Below are positions 9,748 through 17,195 of a DNA stretch of 64,000 nucleotides, one piece after another. How positions within the stretch are numbered: position 1 is the stretch's first letter; each line of letters begins with the position of its first letter. The position numbers and the translations under genes are program-made. Origin of the DNA: Vibrio japonicus (GTDB lineage: Bacteria; Pseudomonadota; Gammaproteobacteria; Enterobacterales; Vibrionaceae); the NCBI RefSeq assembly GCF_024582835.1, contig NZ_CP102097.1:1116001-1180000 (forward strand), written 5' to 3'. Below the pieces are notes generated by a model. That model was not told the origin of the DNA. It saw only the letters and a list, made by a program, of their open reading frames with translations, and ran no database searches.

Positions 9748-10615
9748 TAGTTAGTCCATCCAGTTGGAAAACATGGCTCATCGTATTCCATGAAAAATCT
9801 GTCAGTAGCGACCGAATACGAGCTTCCATTCGATTAAGGTTGAGATAGTGTCGAAAATGAGATTTCACAGGAATTCCGGTCATGCGAGGCTGCTCATGAT
9901 CGAGTTCCCATGGGTGAAAATAAAAACTGTACGGTTGACCTGTTTCATTCAGATAACGTTTTATCAGTGTTTTGCTTAGGCTGTATGGATACAAGCGGAA
10001 AAAGCCACCTCCACCAATAGGGACACTCTTTCGAAGCTTGTGCAGTGTTGGAATGGGGATCTCAACAATGCCTTCAGGTCTAAGGTATTTGGATTTTGGC
10101 CAATCAGGCGCTCCGTAGTGATCGTGTTTGACAGGATAAGTGCTGCTGCTATAAAGGAACCCTAATTCAGCCAATATACTGAACACCCATTCAGTTCTGG
10201 GGTTAACCGAAAAGCTAGGAGCTCGATATCCATGGATTGGACACCCAGTAATGTCTTCCAGCAAGGCCTTACTCCGAAACACATCTTGCCTGAAAATGAG
10301 TGGGGATTGGGCGGTGGCTTTTTCATGAAAGTAACCGTGGCTTGCCAGTTCGTGGCCGTTTTTTACTATTTCTCTCGCAAGTTGAGGGCAACATTTGGCA
10401 ACCCAACCCAACATGAAAAACGTGCCTTTGACATTGTGCTCGTCAAAAATTTCAAGAATCTTGTAGGTATTTTGTTCTACTCGCAGAGGATAGGTTGTTC
10501 CCCAGTCTGAGCGTTTCACTTTTTTGTCAAAGGCGGCAACGTGAAAATAGTCTTCCACATCAACAGTCAACGCGCACTGCGCTTTTAAATACTTGTTGCC
10601 TTGCGATTTCAACAT
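9689..10615 (-). CDS. XrtA-associated NodB-type polysaccharide deacetylase (308 aa)
   Basis: A carbohydrate esterase family 4 (NodB) deacetylase with the C-terminal extension (DUF3473) of XrtA loci. The metal and catalytic residues are visible: TVDVEDYF (Asp-Asp pair near residue 20), SHGYFH (HxxxH metal ligands near residue 92) and GYRAPSFS. SFYFHPWELD lies in the extension. There is no signal peptide or membrane helix, so it probably acts in the cytoplasm on lipid-linked intermediates. It lies 4 bases after the sugar-transferase stop and overlaps the FemAB-like gene. It probably removes N-acetyl groups from an amino sugar. Confidence 0.9.
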   Translation of the reverse strand: MLKSQGNKYLKAQCALTVDVEDYFHVAAFDKKVKRSDWGTTYPLRVEQNTYKILEIFDEHNVKGTFFMLGWVAKCCPQLAREIVKNGHELASHGYFHEKATAQSPLIFRQDVFRSKALLEDITGCPIHGYRAPSFSVNPRTEWVFSILAELGFLYSSSTYPVKHDHYGAPDWPKSKYLRPEGIVEIPIPTLHKLRKSVPIGGGGFFRLYPYSLSKTLIKRYLNETGQPYSFYFHPWELDHEQPRMTGIPVKSHFRHYLNLNRMEARIRSLLTDFSWNTMSHVFQLDGLTNDSKSTNQKDEPPRYVSLG

Positions 10616-10619
10616 AAAG

Positions 10620-12020
10620 TTACTGCCCTTTTCCGAATAGAATAATTTCAGATGTCTTCAATAAGATTAAAAGATCCAAGGTAAAGTTACGGTTTCTGAT
10701 GTAATACAGGTCGAATTTCAGCTTTTCTAATGCGTCCTTTTCACTACTGCCGTATGGGTACTTTAGTTGAGCCCATCCTGTTAAGCCCGGTTTTACATTA
10801 TGTCTTTGGTTGTAATAGGGGATGGAGCTACTCAATCCTTCGGTAAACTGTGGCCTCTCTGGTCTCGGGCCCACGAAGGACATGTCACCGATAATCACGT
10901 TGTAGAGTTGCGGGAGCTCATCAATACGGAATTTCCTGATGAACTTTCCTACTTTGGTGGTTCGAGGGTCATTTTTTTGTGCCCATTGAACACCATTTTT
11001 TTCAGCGTCTGCACGCATGCTTGTGAATTTGTAGAGGAAGAAACTTTCTCCGTTCAGGCCGACTCGTTCCTGAGAGTAAAGGATTGGAAATCGTAAGCCG
11101 CTTTCGAGCTTGATCGCGATGGCAGTGAGAATCATGAATGGGAAGGTTAATAAGGCGATACCGATAGCGACACAGCAGTTAAACAACCAATAAGCACTGG
11201 TACGTAATTGATTTTTCGAACGATGATTTTGAAATAGAAACCATGAAGGGTTGAGGTGACTGACGGCAACTTGTCCGGTTTCACGCTCTACAAAATCTAT
11301 GATGTCAGTAATTCTTACTCCCAACTGTTTTAAACCTAGTAAATCTTCAAAAGGGAGATTATTTCGGCGCTCATCGATCGCAATGACAAGCTCGTCGACG
11401 CCATTACTTTTAACAAAAGATTCTAAAGGTTCAGAAAGTGTGAGTACTTTCTCCTGTTTCAACTGCCCGTTAGCGTCACCCTCGACAGAAATAAAGCCAA
11501 TAAAATCGAGCCCAATTCGGTCAGATTTTCTGCGCATACATTGCTCAATAATACTCGCTCTTTGCCCAGAGCCCAGAACGAGTATGCGGCGCTTGGACAA
11601 TTGGTTTAAGCCAAGTTTAATGATGATAAAGCGGAGGTTAGTAAGCGTTAAAAAAGCGATGACCGACAGTAATTCATTGAAAGATGGTGGGAAAAAATCA
11701 TCAATAAACAATTGGCTGAGTAGATATGTCAAGATATAGCCGAGTATAACCGCCACTAAAATTCTGATTGTAATGCCATTAAAACTCTCTCTAAGCTTTT
11801 CGTTGTATAGACCAACGCCTAACAAGGTTAAATGCAAAGGAATCGCAAAGACAAAAAACTGTATGTAGACCTCGAGATCTGTATAGCTGAGATAAAAGTG
11901 GTTCACAAATAGCTTTGCGCAAAACAAGGTCAATATGAAGCTTATAAAAGTCATCATAAAGTCAGTCACGATCATCAAAGTATTGTTCGTGTTCAATCCG
12001 TGAAATTTAGCGCTAGACAT
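10620..12020 (-). CDS. TIGR03013-type XrtA-associated undecaprenyl-phosphate sugar phosphotransferase (466 aa)
   Basis: The priming enzyme, which moves a sugar-1-phosphate onto undecaprenyl phosphate to start each repeat unit. Four N-terminal helices (residues about 15-140) precede a Rossmann-like CoA-binding-type domain (RRILVLGSGQRA). A fifth helix near residue 280 leads into the catalytic WbaP/PglC-like domain: ERVGLNGESFFLYKFTSMRADAE, FIRKFRIDELPQLYNVIIGDMSFVGPRPERP, GLTGWAQLKYPYG. It is the first gene of the minus-strand operon and is read away from the 0.6-kb control region shared with the export genes. Start is ATG 12020. Confidence 0.92.
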   Translation of the reverse strand: MSSAKFHGLNTNNTLMIVTDFMMTFISFILTLFCAKLFVNHFYLSYTDLEVYIQFFVFAIPLHLTLLGVGLYNEKLRESFNGITIRILVAVILGYILTYLLSQLFIDDFFPPSFNELLSVIAFLTLTNLRFIIIKLGLNQLSKRRILVLGSGQRASIIEQCMRRKSDRIGLDFIGFISVEGDANGQLKQEKVLTLSEPLESFVKSNGVDELVIAIDERRNNLPFEDLLGLKQLGVRITDIIDFVERETGQVAVSHLNPSWFLFQNHRSKNQLRTSAYWLFNCCVAIGIALLTFPFMILTAIAIKLESGLRFPILYSQERVGLNGESFFLYKFTSMRADAEKNGVQWAQKNDPRTTKVGKFIRKFRIDELPQLYNVIIGDMSFVGPRPERPQFTEGLSSSIPYYNQRHNVKPGLTGWAQLKYPYGSSEKDALEKLKFDLYYIRNRNFTLDLLILLKTSEIILFGKGQ

Positions 12021-12624
12021 ATCATATCCCTGACATCGTATAGAACTTACTTTAAAAATAAAAAATGGTTTATTTGCGAAGAACTCACTTAAGAAACGTA
12101 GACGGCTTTTTTGCTTTGATCCAACTTAATAAATGATTTTTGATAATGTTATTAGTGATTTTAGTTAGCCATAAATATATTTTATTATTTAACTTGACCA
12201 ACAATTAAAAAAGGACTAATGGATTGTAATTTAATTGATAAAAGCATACTTAATGCAAATAATATCTGACTAGACAAGAGAAAAGTTTCATTTTTGAGAA
12301 TTTACCATTGGAAACCCCGCGCTTTAGTATTAATGCTAAAATTTTTATCATTATGGAGATCGAGATAGTAGTTTAGTTGTAGTGTGAGCTACTATATTTG
12401 ATGTAAGAAAGCTAAGTTAGGATTTTCATTTGAACGATGAACGGTGCATGTAACAAAACCTTGTTCTATATTAAATTCGTGCATAGCTAAAAATCATTTA
12501 TATTAATAGAGTTAATGATACGCAGCTCACTATCGACACTAGGTATTTTGCATGATTTATATCACACTTTTGATGTATATTGACATGCAACTATGTGAGG
12601 AAAAGGAATTCTGAGGAAGCATGT
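12021..12624. promoter_or_regulatory. Divergent AT-rich control region of the exopolysaccharide locus
   Basis: About 600 bases without a credible gene, between the divergent sugar transferase and Wza-like genes. It is much more AT-rich than its neighbours, as promoter regions often are. I see a 7-bp dyad, ATAGTAG (12365-12371) with CTACTAT (12389-12395), 17 bases apart. I also see a CRP-like half-palindrome, CATGA-N6-TCACA, at 12551-12566, of which only the right half fits consensus. Neither is proven. The start at 12625 has a GAGGAAG ribosome site. Promoters for both arms must lie here, but no clear -35/-10 pair can be chosen by eye. Confidence 0.5.
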
Positions 12625-13278
12625 ATGAATACAAGTCGTCAAATATGTAGAAAACTTAAACAACTGATTGTATTTAGCTGCATAATACTGGTGGTTGGCT
12701 GCACTACTACTTTAGATTTGCCACCTTTGCCCGCAGCAACGATACATCCCTCCTTAACTCAAGATATTAATAACTATCGATATTTGATTGGTCCTGGAGA
12801 TTCACTCGTTATTTCAGTTTGGGGAAACCCTGAAGCGTCCGGTTCTTATACTGTTAGACCAGACGGAATGGTGTCTACTGCACTTGTTGATGACGTAGTC
12901 GCATCAGGAAAAACACCGACTGAGTTATCTCGTGATCTTGAAAAAGAGCTGTCCGTGTATGTGAGAGACCCAATTGTTTCTATATCAATTGACACTTTCG
13001 TTGGCCCCTTTAGTGAACAAGTCAGGGTTATGGGGGAGGCCGTGCAACCTAGAGCAATCAATTACAAAGAAAACATGACTCTGTTTGATGTGATGATCGA
13101 GGTAGGTGGCTTGACCGACTTTGCTGATGGAAATAAAGCACGGCTGATTCGGGTTGTGAATAATCAACAAAAACAATTTGGTTTGAAGATGGATGATCTA
13201 ATGAGGGACGGAGATATACAGGCAAATGTAGATATTCTTCCTGGTGATATCATCATCATTCCAGAAGCGTGGTTTTAA
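12625..13278 (+). CDS. XrtA-type polysaccharide export lipoprotein, Wza-like (217 aa)
   Basis: A short outer-membrane polysaccharide export lipoprotein (Wza/EpsE class). I use ATG 12625 rather than an upstream in-frame codon because GAGGAAG precedes it and the lipoprotein signal then has normal length. The lipobox ends in VVGC, with the lipid-bearing Cys at residue 26. Next comes the Poly_export domain (YLIGPGDSLVISVWGNPEASGSYTVRPDGMVSTALVDDVVASG), then a SLBB-like domain (VRVMGEAVQPRAI...LFDVMIEVGGLTDFA). It is the first gene of the plus-strand export operon and should form the periplasmic/outer-membrane channel with the chain-length protein encoded next. Confidence 0.92.
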   Translation: MNTSRQICRKLKQLIVFSCIILVVGCTTTLDLPPLPAATIHPSLTQDINNYRYLIGPGDSLVISVWGNPEASGSYTVRPDGMVSTALVDDVVASGKTPTELSRDLEKELSVYVRDPIVSISIDTFVGPFSEQVRVMGEAVQPRAINYKENMTLFDVMIEVGGLTDFADGNKARLIRVVNNQQKQFGLKMDDLMRDGDIQANVDILPGDIIIIPEAWF

Positions 13279-13295
13279 TCAAGGAAGACGTTGAT

Positions 13296-14828
13296 ATGCA
13301 AGAACAAATAAAAATAGTAGTCGATTACCTACGAGGTATTTGGTTAAAACGACGATATATACTTATATTTTCTTGGATTATATGCCCTTTAGGTTGGATA
13401 GGGGTCACTATGTTACCTAGCCAATATACATCTCAGGCTAAGGTTTATGCAGATACGCAATCTATTCTTAGACCACTACTCCGAGGTCTTGCCATTCAAA
13501 CCGACCCTTCACAAAAACTCGATCTGATGGCCAAAACACTACTGAACCGACGAAATCTAGAAATAATCGGCAATGAAGTGGATGCAAATGTTAGAGCCAA
13601 AACAGCGGAAGAATATGAAGACATACTGGATGAGCTAAAGTCTGGAATCAGGATACAGTCTACGGGGAAAAACAATTTGTATACGATTAGCTATACAGGT
13701 GATAACCCAGTATATGCGAAAGATATTGTACAAGCGGCATTAAACGTATTCATCGAAAGTACATTAGGTGACAAACGATTGGATACAGAAGAAGCCAACG
13801 ACGTAATCAATGATCAGATTGCATATTATGAAAAACGGTTGATTGAAGCCGAAAAAGACTTGGCAGACTTTAAGCGTGAATACATCGGAATGTTACCTGG
13901 TAGCGATCGAAACTATTACTCTAGCCTGCAAGCAGAGAAACAAGCGCTAGAAGAAGCCGAGCTTGCACTGAATGAGGCTGATTCTCGTCTTATTGACGCA
14001 AAGCTTCAATTAGATAATGAGAAAGAAAACTCAATCAGCCAGATCTACAACATACAAACTGAGTATGATGGAAGGATTGAAGCCGTAGAAATGCGTTTGG
14101 ATGACTTAAGTTTTAGATATACAGATAAGCATCCCGATGTTATTGAAACTAAGCGACAGCTCTATGACTTGAGAAGACTCAAAAGAGTTGCAATGAAAAA
14201 TATTTCTACAAACGATAGCTTAAGAGATAATGTGGTTTATCAAGAGTTGAAAATCGCTATCAACCAGATTAATAATGAAATAGCGTCGTTAGAAGTTAGA
14301 GTTGAAAAACACAAAAGTAAGATTGTTGATTTACAAAGTAAGCTAGACGTCGTGCCTGATGTGGAAGCGATGCTAACTTCACTGACGCGAAACTATCATA
14401 TAACCAAAGGAAAGTACGAATCCCTTGTTTCTCGAGGAGAGAGTGCTTCGATATCATATAGTGTTGGTGCAGCTTCAGAAGATATAAAGTTCAAAATCAT
14501 CGACCCTCCAACAATACCATTGTCACCATCAGGACCTAATCGTCTGCTATTGATATTAGTTGTCCTTGTTGTTGGAGTTGGCTCTGGAGCTGGATTTTCA
14601 TTTGTCATGAGTCAAATTAATCCTGTTGTCTCTTCAACAAATCAGCTTTATAGATTAACAGGAATACCCGTTTTTGGTGTGGTTTCTGCAACAGAAGGAT
14701 CTGGGCTATTAGGTATAGAAAGACGGAAGTTAATGACATTTATTTTGTTGACTTTATTATTGCTGATGGTCTTGTTTGTTTCGGTAGCCATTAATATTGT
14801 CCCTTCAATATATACTAGCTTTAGGTAG
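13296..14828 (+). CDS. XrtA-type polysaccharide chain-length determinant, Wzz/GNVR family (510 aa)
   Basis: An inner-membrane polysaccharide co-polymerase. The start is set at ATG 13296, behind AAGGAAG; a longer in-frame reading would overlap the previous gene. The first helix lies at residues about 22-42, and a second near the GPNRLLLILVVLVVGVGSGAGF stretch (about residue 415). The periplasmic part between them has long coiled coil (residues about 170-370). A third hydrophobic segment at the C-terminus (FILLTLLLLMVLFVSVAI) is typical of the XrtA form. It has no kinase domain of its own; the kinase is the next gene, 19 bases away. It sets chain length and passes polymer to the export lipoprotein. 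Confidence 0.9.
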   Translation: MQEQIKIVVDYLRGIWLKRRYILIFSWIICPLGWIGVTMLPSQYTSQAKVYADTQSILRPLLRGLAIQTDPSQKLDLMAKTLLNRRNLEIIGNEVDANVRAKTAEEYEDILDELKSGIRIQSTGKNNLYTISYTGDNPVYAKDIVQAALNVFIESTLGDKRLDTEEANDVINDQIAYYEKRLIEAEKDLADFKREYIGMLPGSDRNYYSSLQAEKQALEEAELALNEADSRLIDAKLQLDNEKENSISQIYNIQTEYDGRIEAVEMRLDDLSFRYTDKHPDVIETKRQLYDLRRLKRVAMKNISTNDSLRDNVVYQELKIAINQINNEIASLEVRVEKHKSKIVDLQSKLDVVPDVEAMLTSLTRNYHITKGKYESLVSRGESASISYSVGAASEDIKFKIIDPPTIPLSPSGPNRLLLILVVLVVGVGSGAGFSFVMSQINPVVSSTNQLYRLTGIPVFGVVSATEGSGLLGIERRKLMTFILLTLLLLMVLFVSVAINIVPSIYTSFR

Positions 14829-14847
14829 CATATACTAGGTGATTATT

Positions 14848-15702
14848 ATGATTGAGCTTAATAAGATAAGGGAAAGAATGCAGAAATCAAAAATAGGTGA
14901 TAGTACAAACCTTAACGTTGACGAATGCTTCGAAGAAAATGTGGAAGAAAGTCGCGTTTTTACGAAAGAACCCATATTTATAGATGAGGAAAAGCTTCAA
15001 GACCGGGAAATGGTTTGTGTAAGAACAAATGCCAAAAAAAACAGGGTTAATGATGAGTTCCGAGCAATAAAACATAAGCTGGTTAATAACGCATTTGGCG
15101 CAGGTGCAAGTAGTCACAAAAATGGAAACTTAATCATGATTTCCAGTGCAACGGCAAATGAAGGAAAAACTTTTTGTTCGGTTAACTTGGCTTTTATTTT
15201 ATCTTTAGAAAAAAACAAATCCGTACTGTTAGTTGATGCGGATGTACTCAACCCCAGCGTCAATAAAACACTAGATATAGATAACCGGCCAGGGCTGATA
15301 GATTATCTTAAAGGTGATACATCAAATATAGAGGACATTATCTATAACACTTCGATCCCTAATCTTAGGATAATGCCTGCGGGTCAATCACATCACTTGA
15401 GCTATGAATTATTAGCAAGTGATAAAATGTTGGCGCTAGCGCAGGAATTGGCAAGTCGATATAGTGATCGGATCGTATTATTTGATTGTCCACCACTTCT
15501 AGGCGTCATTGAAACTATCTCGCTATCCAAGTTAGTAGGTCAAGTTGTTGTTGTTGTTGAACATAACAAAACAAAAATGGCATCTATTAAAGAAGCCGTA
15601 TCCCAGCTTGATAGTAAATTAGCCATTGGCTTTATAATGAATAAATCCGTCAACAATAAGTTAAGTCAATATGGTTACGGTTATGGTTACGGTTATGGCT
15701 AA
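14848..15702 (+). CDS. XrtA-associated tyrosine autokinase (BY-kinase) with Tyr-Gly tail (284 aa)
   Basis: A cytoplasmic bacterial tyrosine kinase of the CpsD/Wzc-C type. Walker A is SATANEGKTFCSVNLA (residue about 95), Walker A' is VLLVDADVLNPS and Walker B is IVLFDCPPLLG. The protein ends in five YG dipeptides, the place where BY-kinases autophosphorylate. Start ATG 14848 has AGGTGA upstream; a GTG three codons earlier is possible. The Tyr-Gly codons form a 12-bp tandem repeat at 15673-15696, which also contains the start of the next gene, so the two genes overlap by 8 bases. It probably cycles phosphorylation to drive polymer assembly through the Wzz-like partner. Confidence 0.92.
   Translation: MIELNKIRERMQKSKIGDSTNLNVDECFEENVEESRVFTKEPIFIDEEKLQDREMVCVRTNAKKNRVNDEFRAIKHKLVNNAFGAGASSHKNGNLIMISSATANEGKTFCSVNLAFILSLEKNKSVLLVDADVLNPSVNKTLDIDNRPGLIDYLKGDTSNIEDIIYNTSIPNLRIMPAGQSHHLSYELLASDKMLALAQELASRYSDRIVLFDCPPLLGVIETISLSKLVGQVVVVVEHNKTKMASIKEAVSQLDSKLAIGFIMNKSVNNKLSQYGYGYGYGYG
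15673..15696 (+). repeat. 12-bp tandem repeat encoding the kinase Tyr-Gly tail
   Basis: Two perfect copies of GGTTACGGTTAT lie end to end, flanked by partial copies, so the tract as a whole encodes YGYGYGYGYG. Gain or loss of a 6- or 12-base unit would keep the kinase in frame and change the number of acceptor tyrosines. The downstream barrel gene starts at ATG 15695, at the right edge of the tract. Confidence 0.9.
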
Positions 15703-17128
15703 TATATTGTCGAATAAGAATAAAATATTACTCACAATAGTCGCTGCTCTTTTTGCGAACAATAGCACTGCAGCCGAAGTAAAAGTCAATGCGAGGGCAT
15801 CCACGGAGTTGACGTATTCAGATAATATTAATTTATCCTCGACAGGGGAGAAACATGGCATTGTTTCAACATGGTCAGCTGGAACAACGTCTGACATAAA
15901 CGGCAATAATGGTAAGCTGTCATTTGATTATGATGTATACCAAACCATTCACTCAGTTGACTCGGATAAAAATGAACTATTCAATGAGCTGAGTTTTTTT
16001 GGTACCAAAAAATTTCATAGAAACAATCTGACGCTCAATGCTAATGCGTCAGTTACGAATACAGCAAGATCTGTTGAAGACAATGCCAATACGGATTTCA
16101 TTTCTGGAGACACCATTGAAAATAGAACGATAGATGCTCAGGCGATCTATCGTTCTAATCCAAGAGGTTACTTTGATTTTTATGGTTCTTTAGATGGAAG
16201 CACAACTTCAAACGAAGACGATGTCGGAGATTTTTATAGTGTTGGTGCCACCACCGTATTTAAGAATGGTAGTGCAGTAAAAGATTACTTTTGGCTGATG
16301 GACTATCGATATAACAGAAACATATCTAATAATACCGATAATGAATACTATGACTTCAATTTGCAGCAAGAGTTGGGGCTTCAACCAGTAAAGGGGTTCA
16401 GTCCATTCATTCGGGTTTATTATGAAGGTTATTCTAGAAAAGATGGTAACGGGGTCAATGACTCAGGAAGTTGGGGGCCTGCTGCTCGCTATTATTGGCA
16501 TAAAAGGTCGTACATTGAGTTGAGCTACGATTTTTCATTTAGAGATAAAGATTTTTGGCGAGGTGCATTCAGGATTAATCCAACACCACGAACATTGGTG
16601 GAGTTTGACTATACAAGAAGGTTCTTCGGGGATGCTTATGATTTTTCTTTGACGCACCAAATCAAAAAAGTTAAGAACTCGATAAAATATACAGAAGAGG
16701 TAACCGCTTTTGATAGAACGTTTTTTATTGAGGGAGAAGACATAGAGGAATATCAGCTTTCAAAGAAACTTAGCGTGGACTCAACGGTTTCTTTAAAGCG
16801 ATCGTCAATAACGCTGGAAGTTCATACCCTAGAGCGCACTCCACTTGAGGATAATGATGAAATAGGGAGAAGGAAATTTTATGGTGGGACAATCTCTGCA
16901 TCACACCGGCTATCGAGTAAATCAACGTTGAATGGTAGTTATCAATACGATAAAAATGTATTCAATACTGAAGAGCGAGGGCATGATGTTGACTACTATC
17001 GAACTTATGATATTTCCCTAGTCAATCAGTTTTCCGAAAGTATTTCATGGGATGTTTCCTTTAGGCATTCGAATAGTTCCGGCTACGATGAGAATAGAGC
17101 AAACATGAAACTATCGGTGGTGTATTAA
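15695..17128 (+). CDS. TIGR03016-type XrtA-associated outer-membrane beta-barrel protein (477 aa)
   Basis: A predicted outer-membrane barrel that accompanies exosortase-A polysaccharide loci, probably part of the secretion channel. I chose ATG 15695 (MANILSNKNK), which overlaps the kinase stop in an ATGGCTAA arrangement; upstream in-frame ATGs fall inside the repeat. A signal peptide runs to about residue 27 (TIVAALFANNSTAA, cleavage before EVKV). The rest is alternating aromatic/polar beta-strand sequence with many Tyr/Phe/Asp/Arg, and it ends in SVVY, an aromatic C-terminal residue usual for barrels. It is the last gene of the tight export operon; 67 bases follow before the PHP gene. Confidence 0.85.
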   Translation: MANILSNKNKILLTIVAALFANNSTAAEVKVNARASTELTYSDNINLSSTGEKHGIVSTWSAGTTSDINGNNGKLSFDYDVYQTIHSVDSDKNELFNELSFFGTKKFHRNNLTLNANASVTNTARSVEDNANTDFISGDTIENRTIDAQAIYRSNPRGYFDFYGSLDGSTTSNEDDVGDFYSVGATTVFKNGSAVKDYFWLMDYRYNRNISNNTDNEYYDFNLQQELGLQPVKGFSPFIRVYYEGYSRKDGNGVNDSGSWGPAARYYWHKRSYIELSYDFSFRDKDFWRGAFRINPTPRTLVEFDYTRRFFGDAYDFSLTHQIKKVKNSIKYTEEVTAFDRTFFIEGEDIEEYQLSKKLSVDSTVSLKRSSITLEVHTLERTPLEDNDEIGRRKFYGGTISASHRLSSKSTLNGSYQYDKNVFNTEERGHDVDYYRTYDISLVNQFSESISWDVSFRHSNSSGYDENRANMKLSVVY

Positions 17129-17195
17129 TCGCCCCTTGTTTATAGTCATCAACGTTCTTCATTTTGATATGAAGAGTATCAGGCATGAATAGATA

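Noticed and set aside
10800..11739. Plus-strand frames inside the sugar-transferase gene
   Set aside because: They are antisense shadows of a clearly conserved gene with no recognisable motif.
12551..12566. CRP-binding site before the export operon
   Set aside because: Only the TCACA half fits; the left half has two mismatches in the core. It is kept as a remark, not called as a feature.
17129..17195. Small CTTCAT/ATGAAG hairpin after the barrel gene as a terminator
   Set aside because: The stem is short and no T-run follows it.
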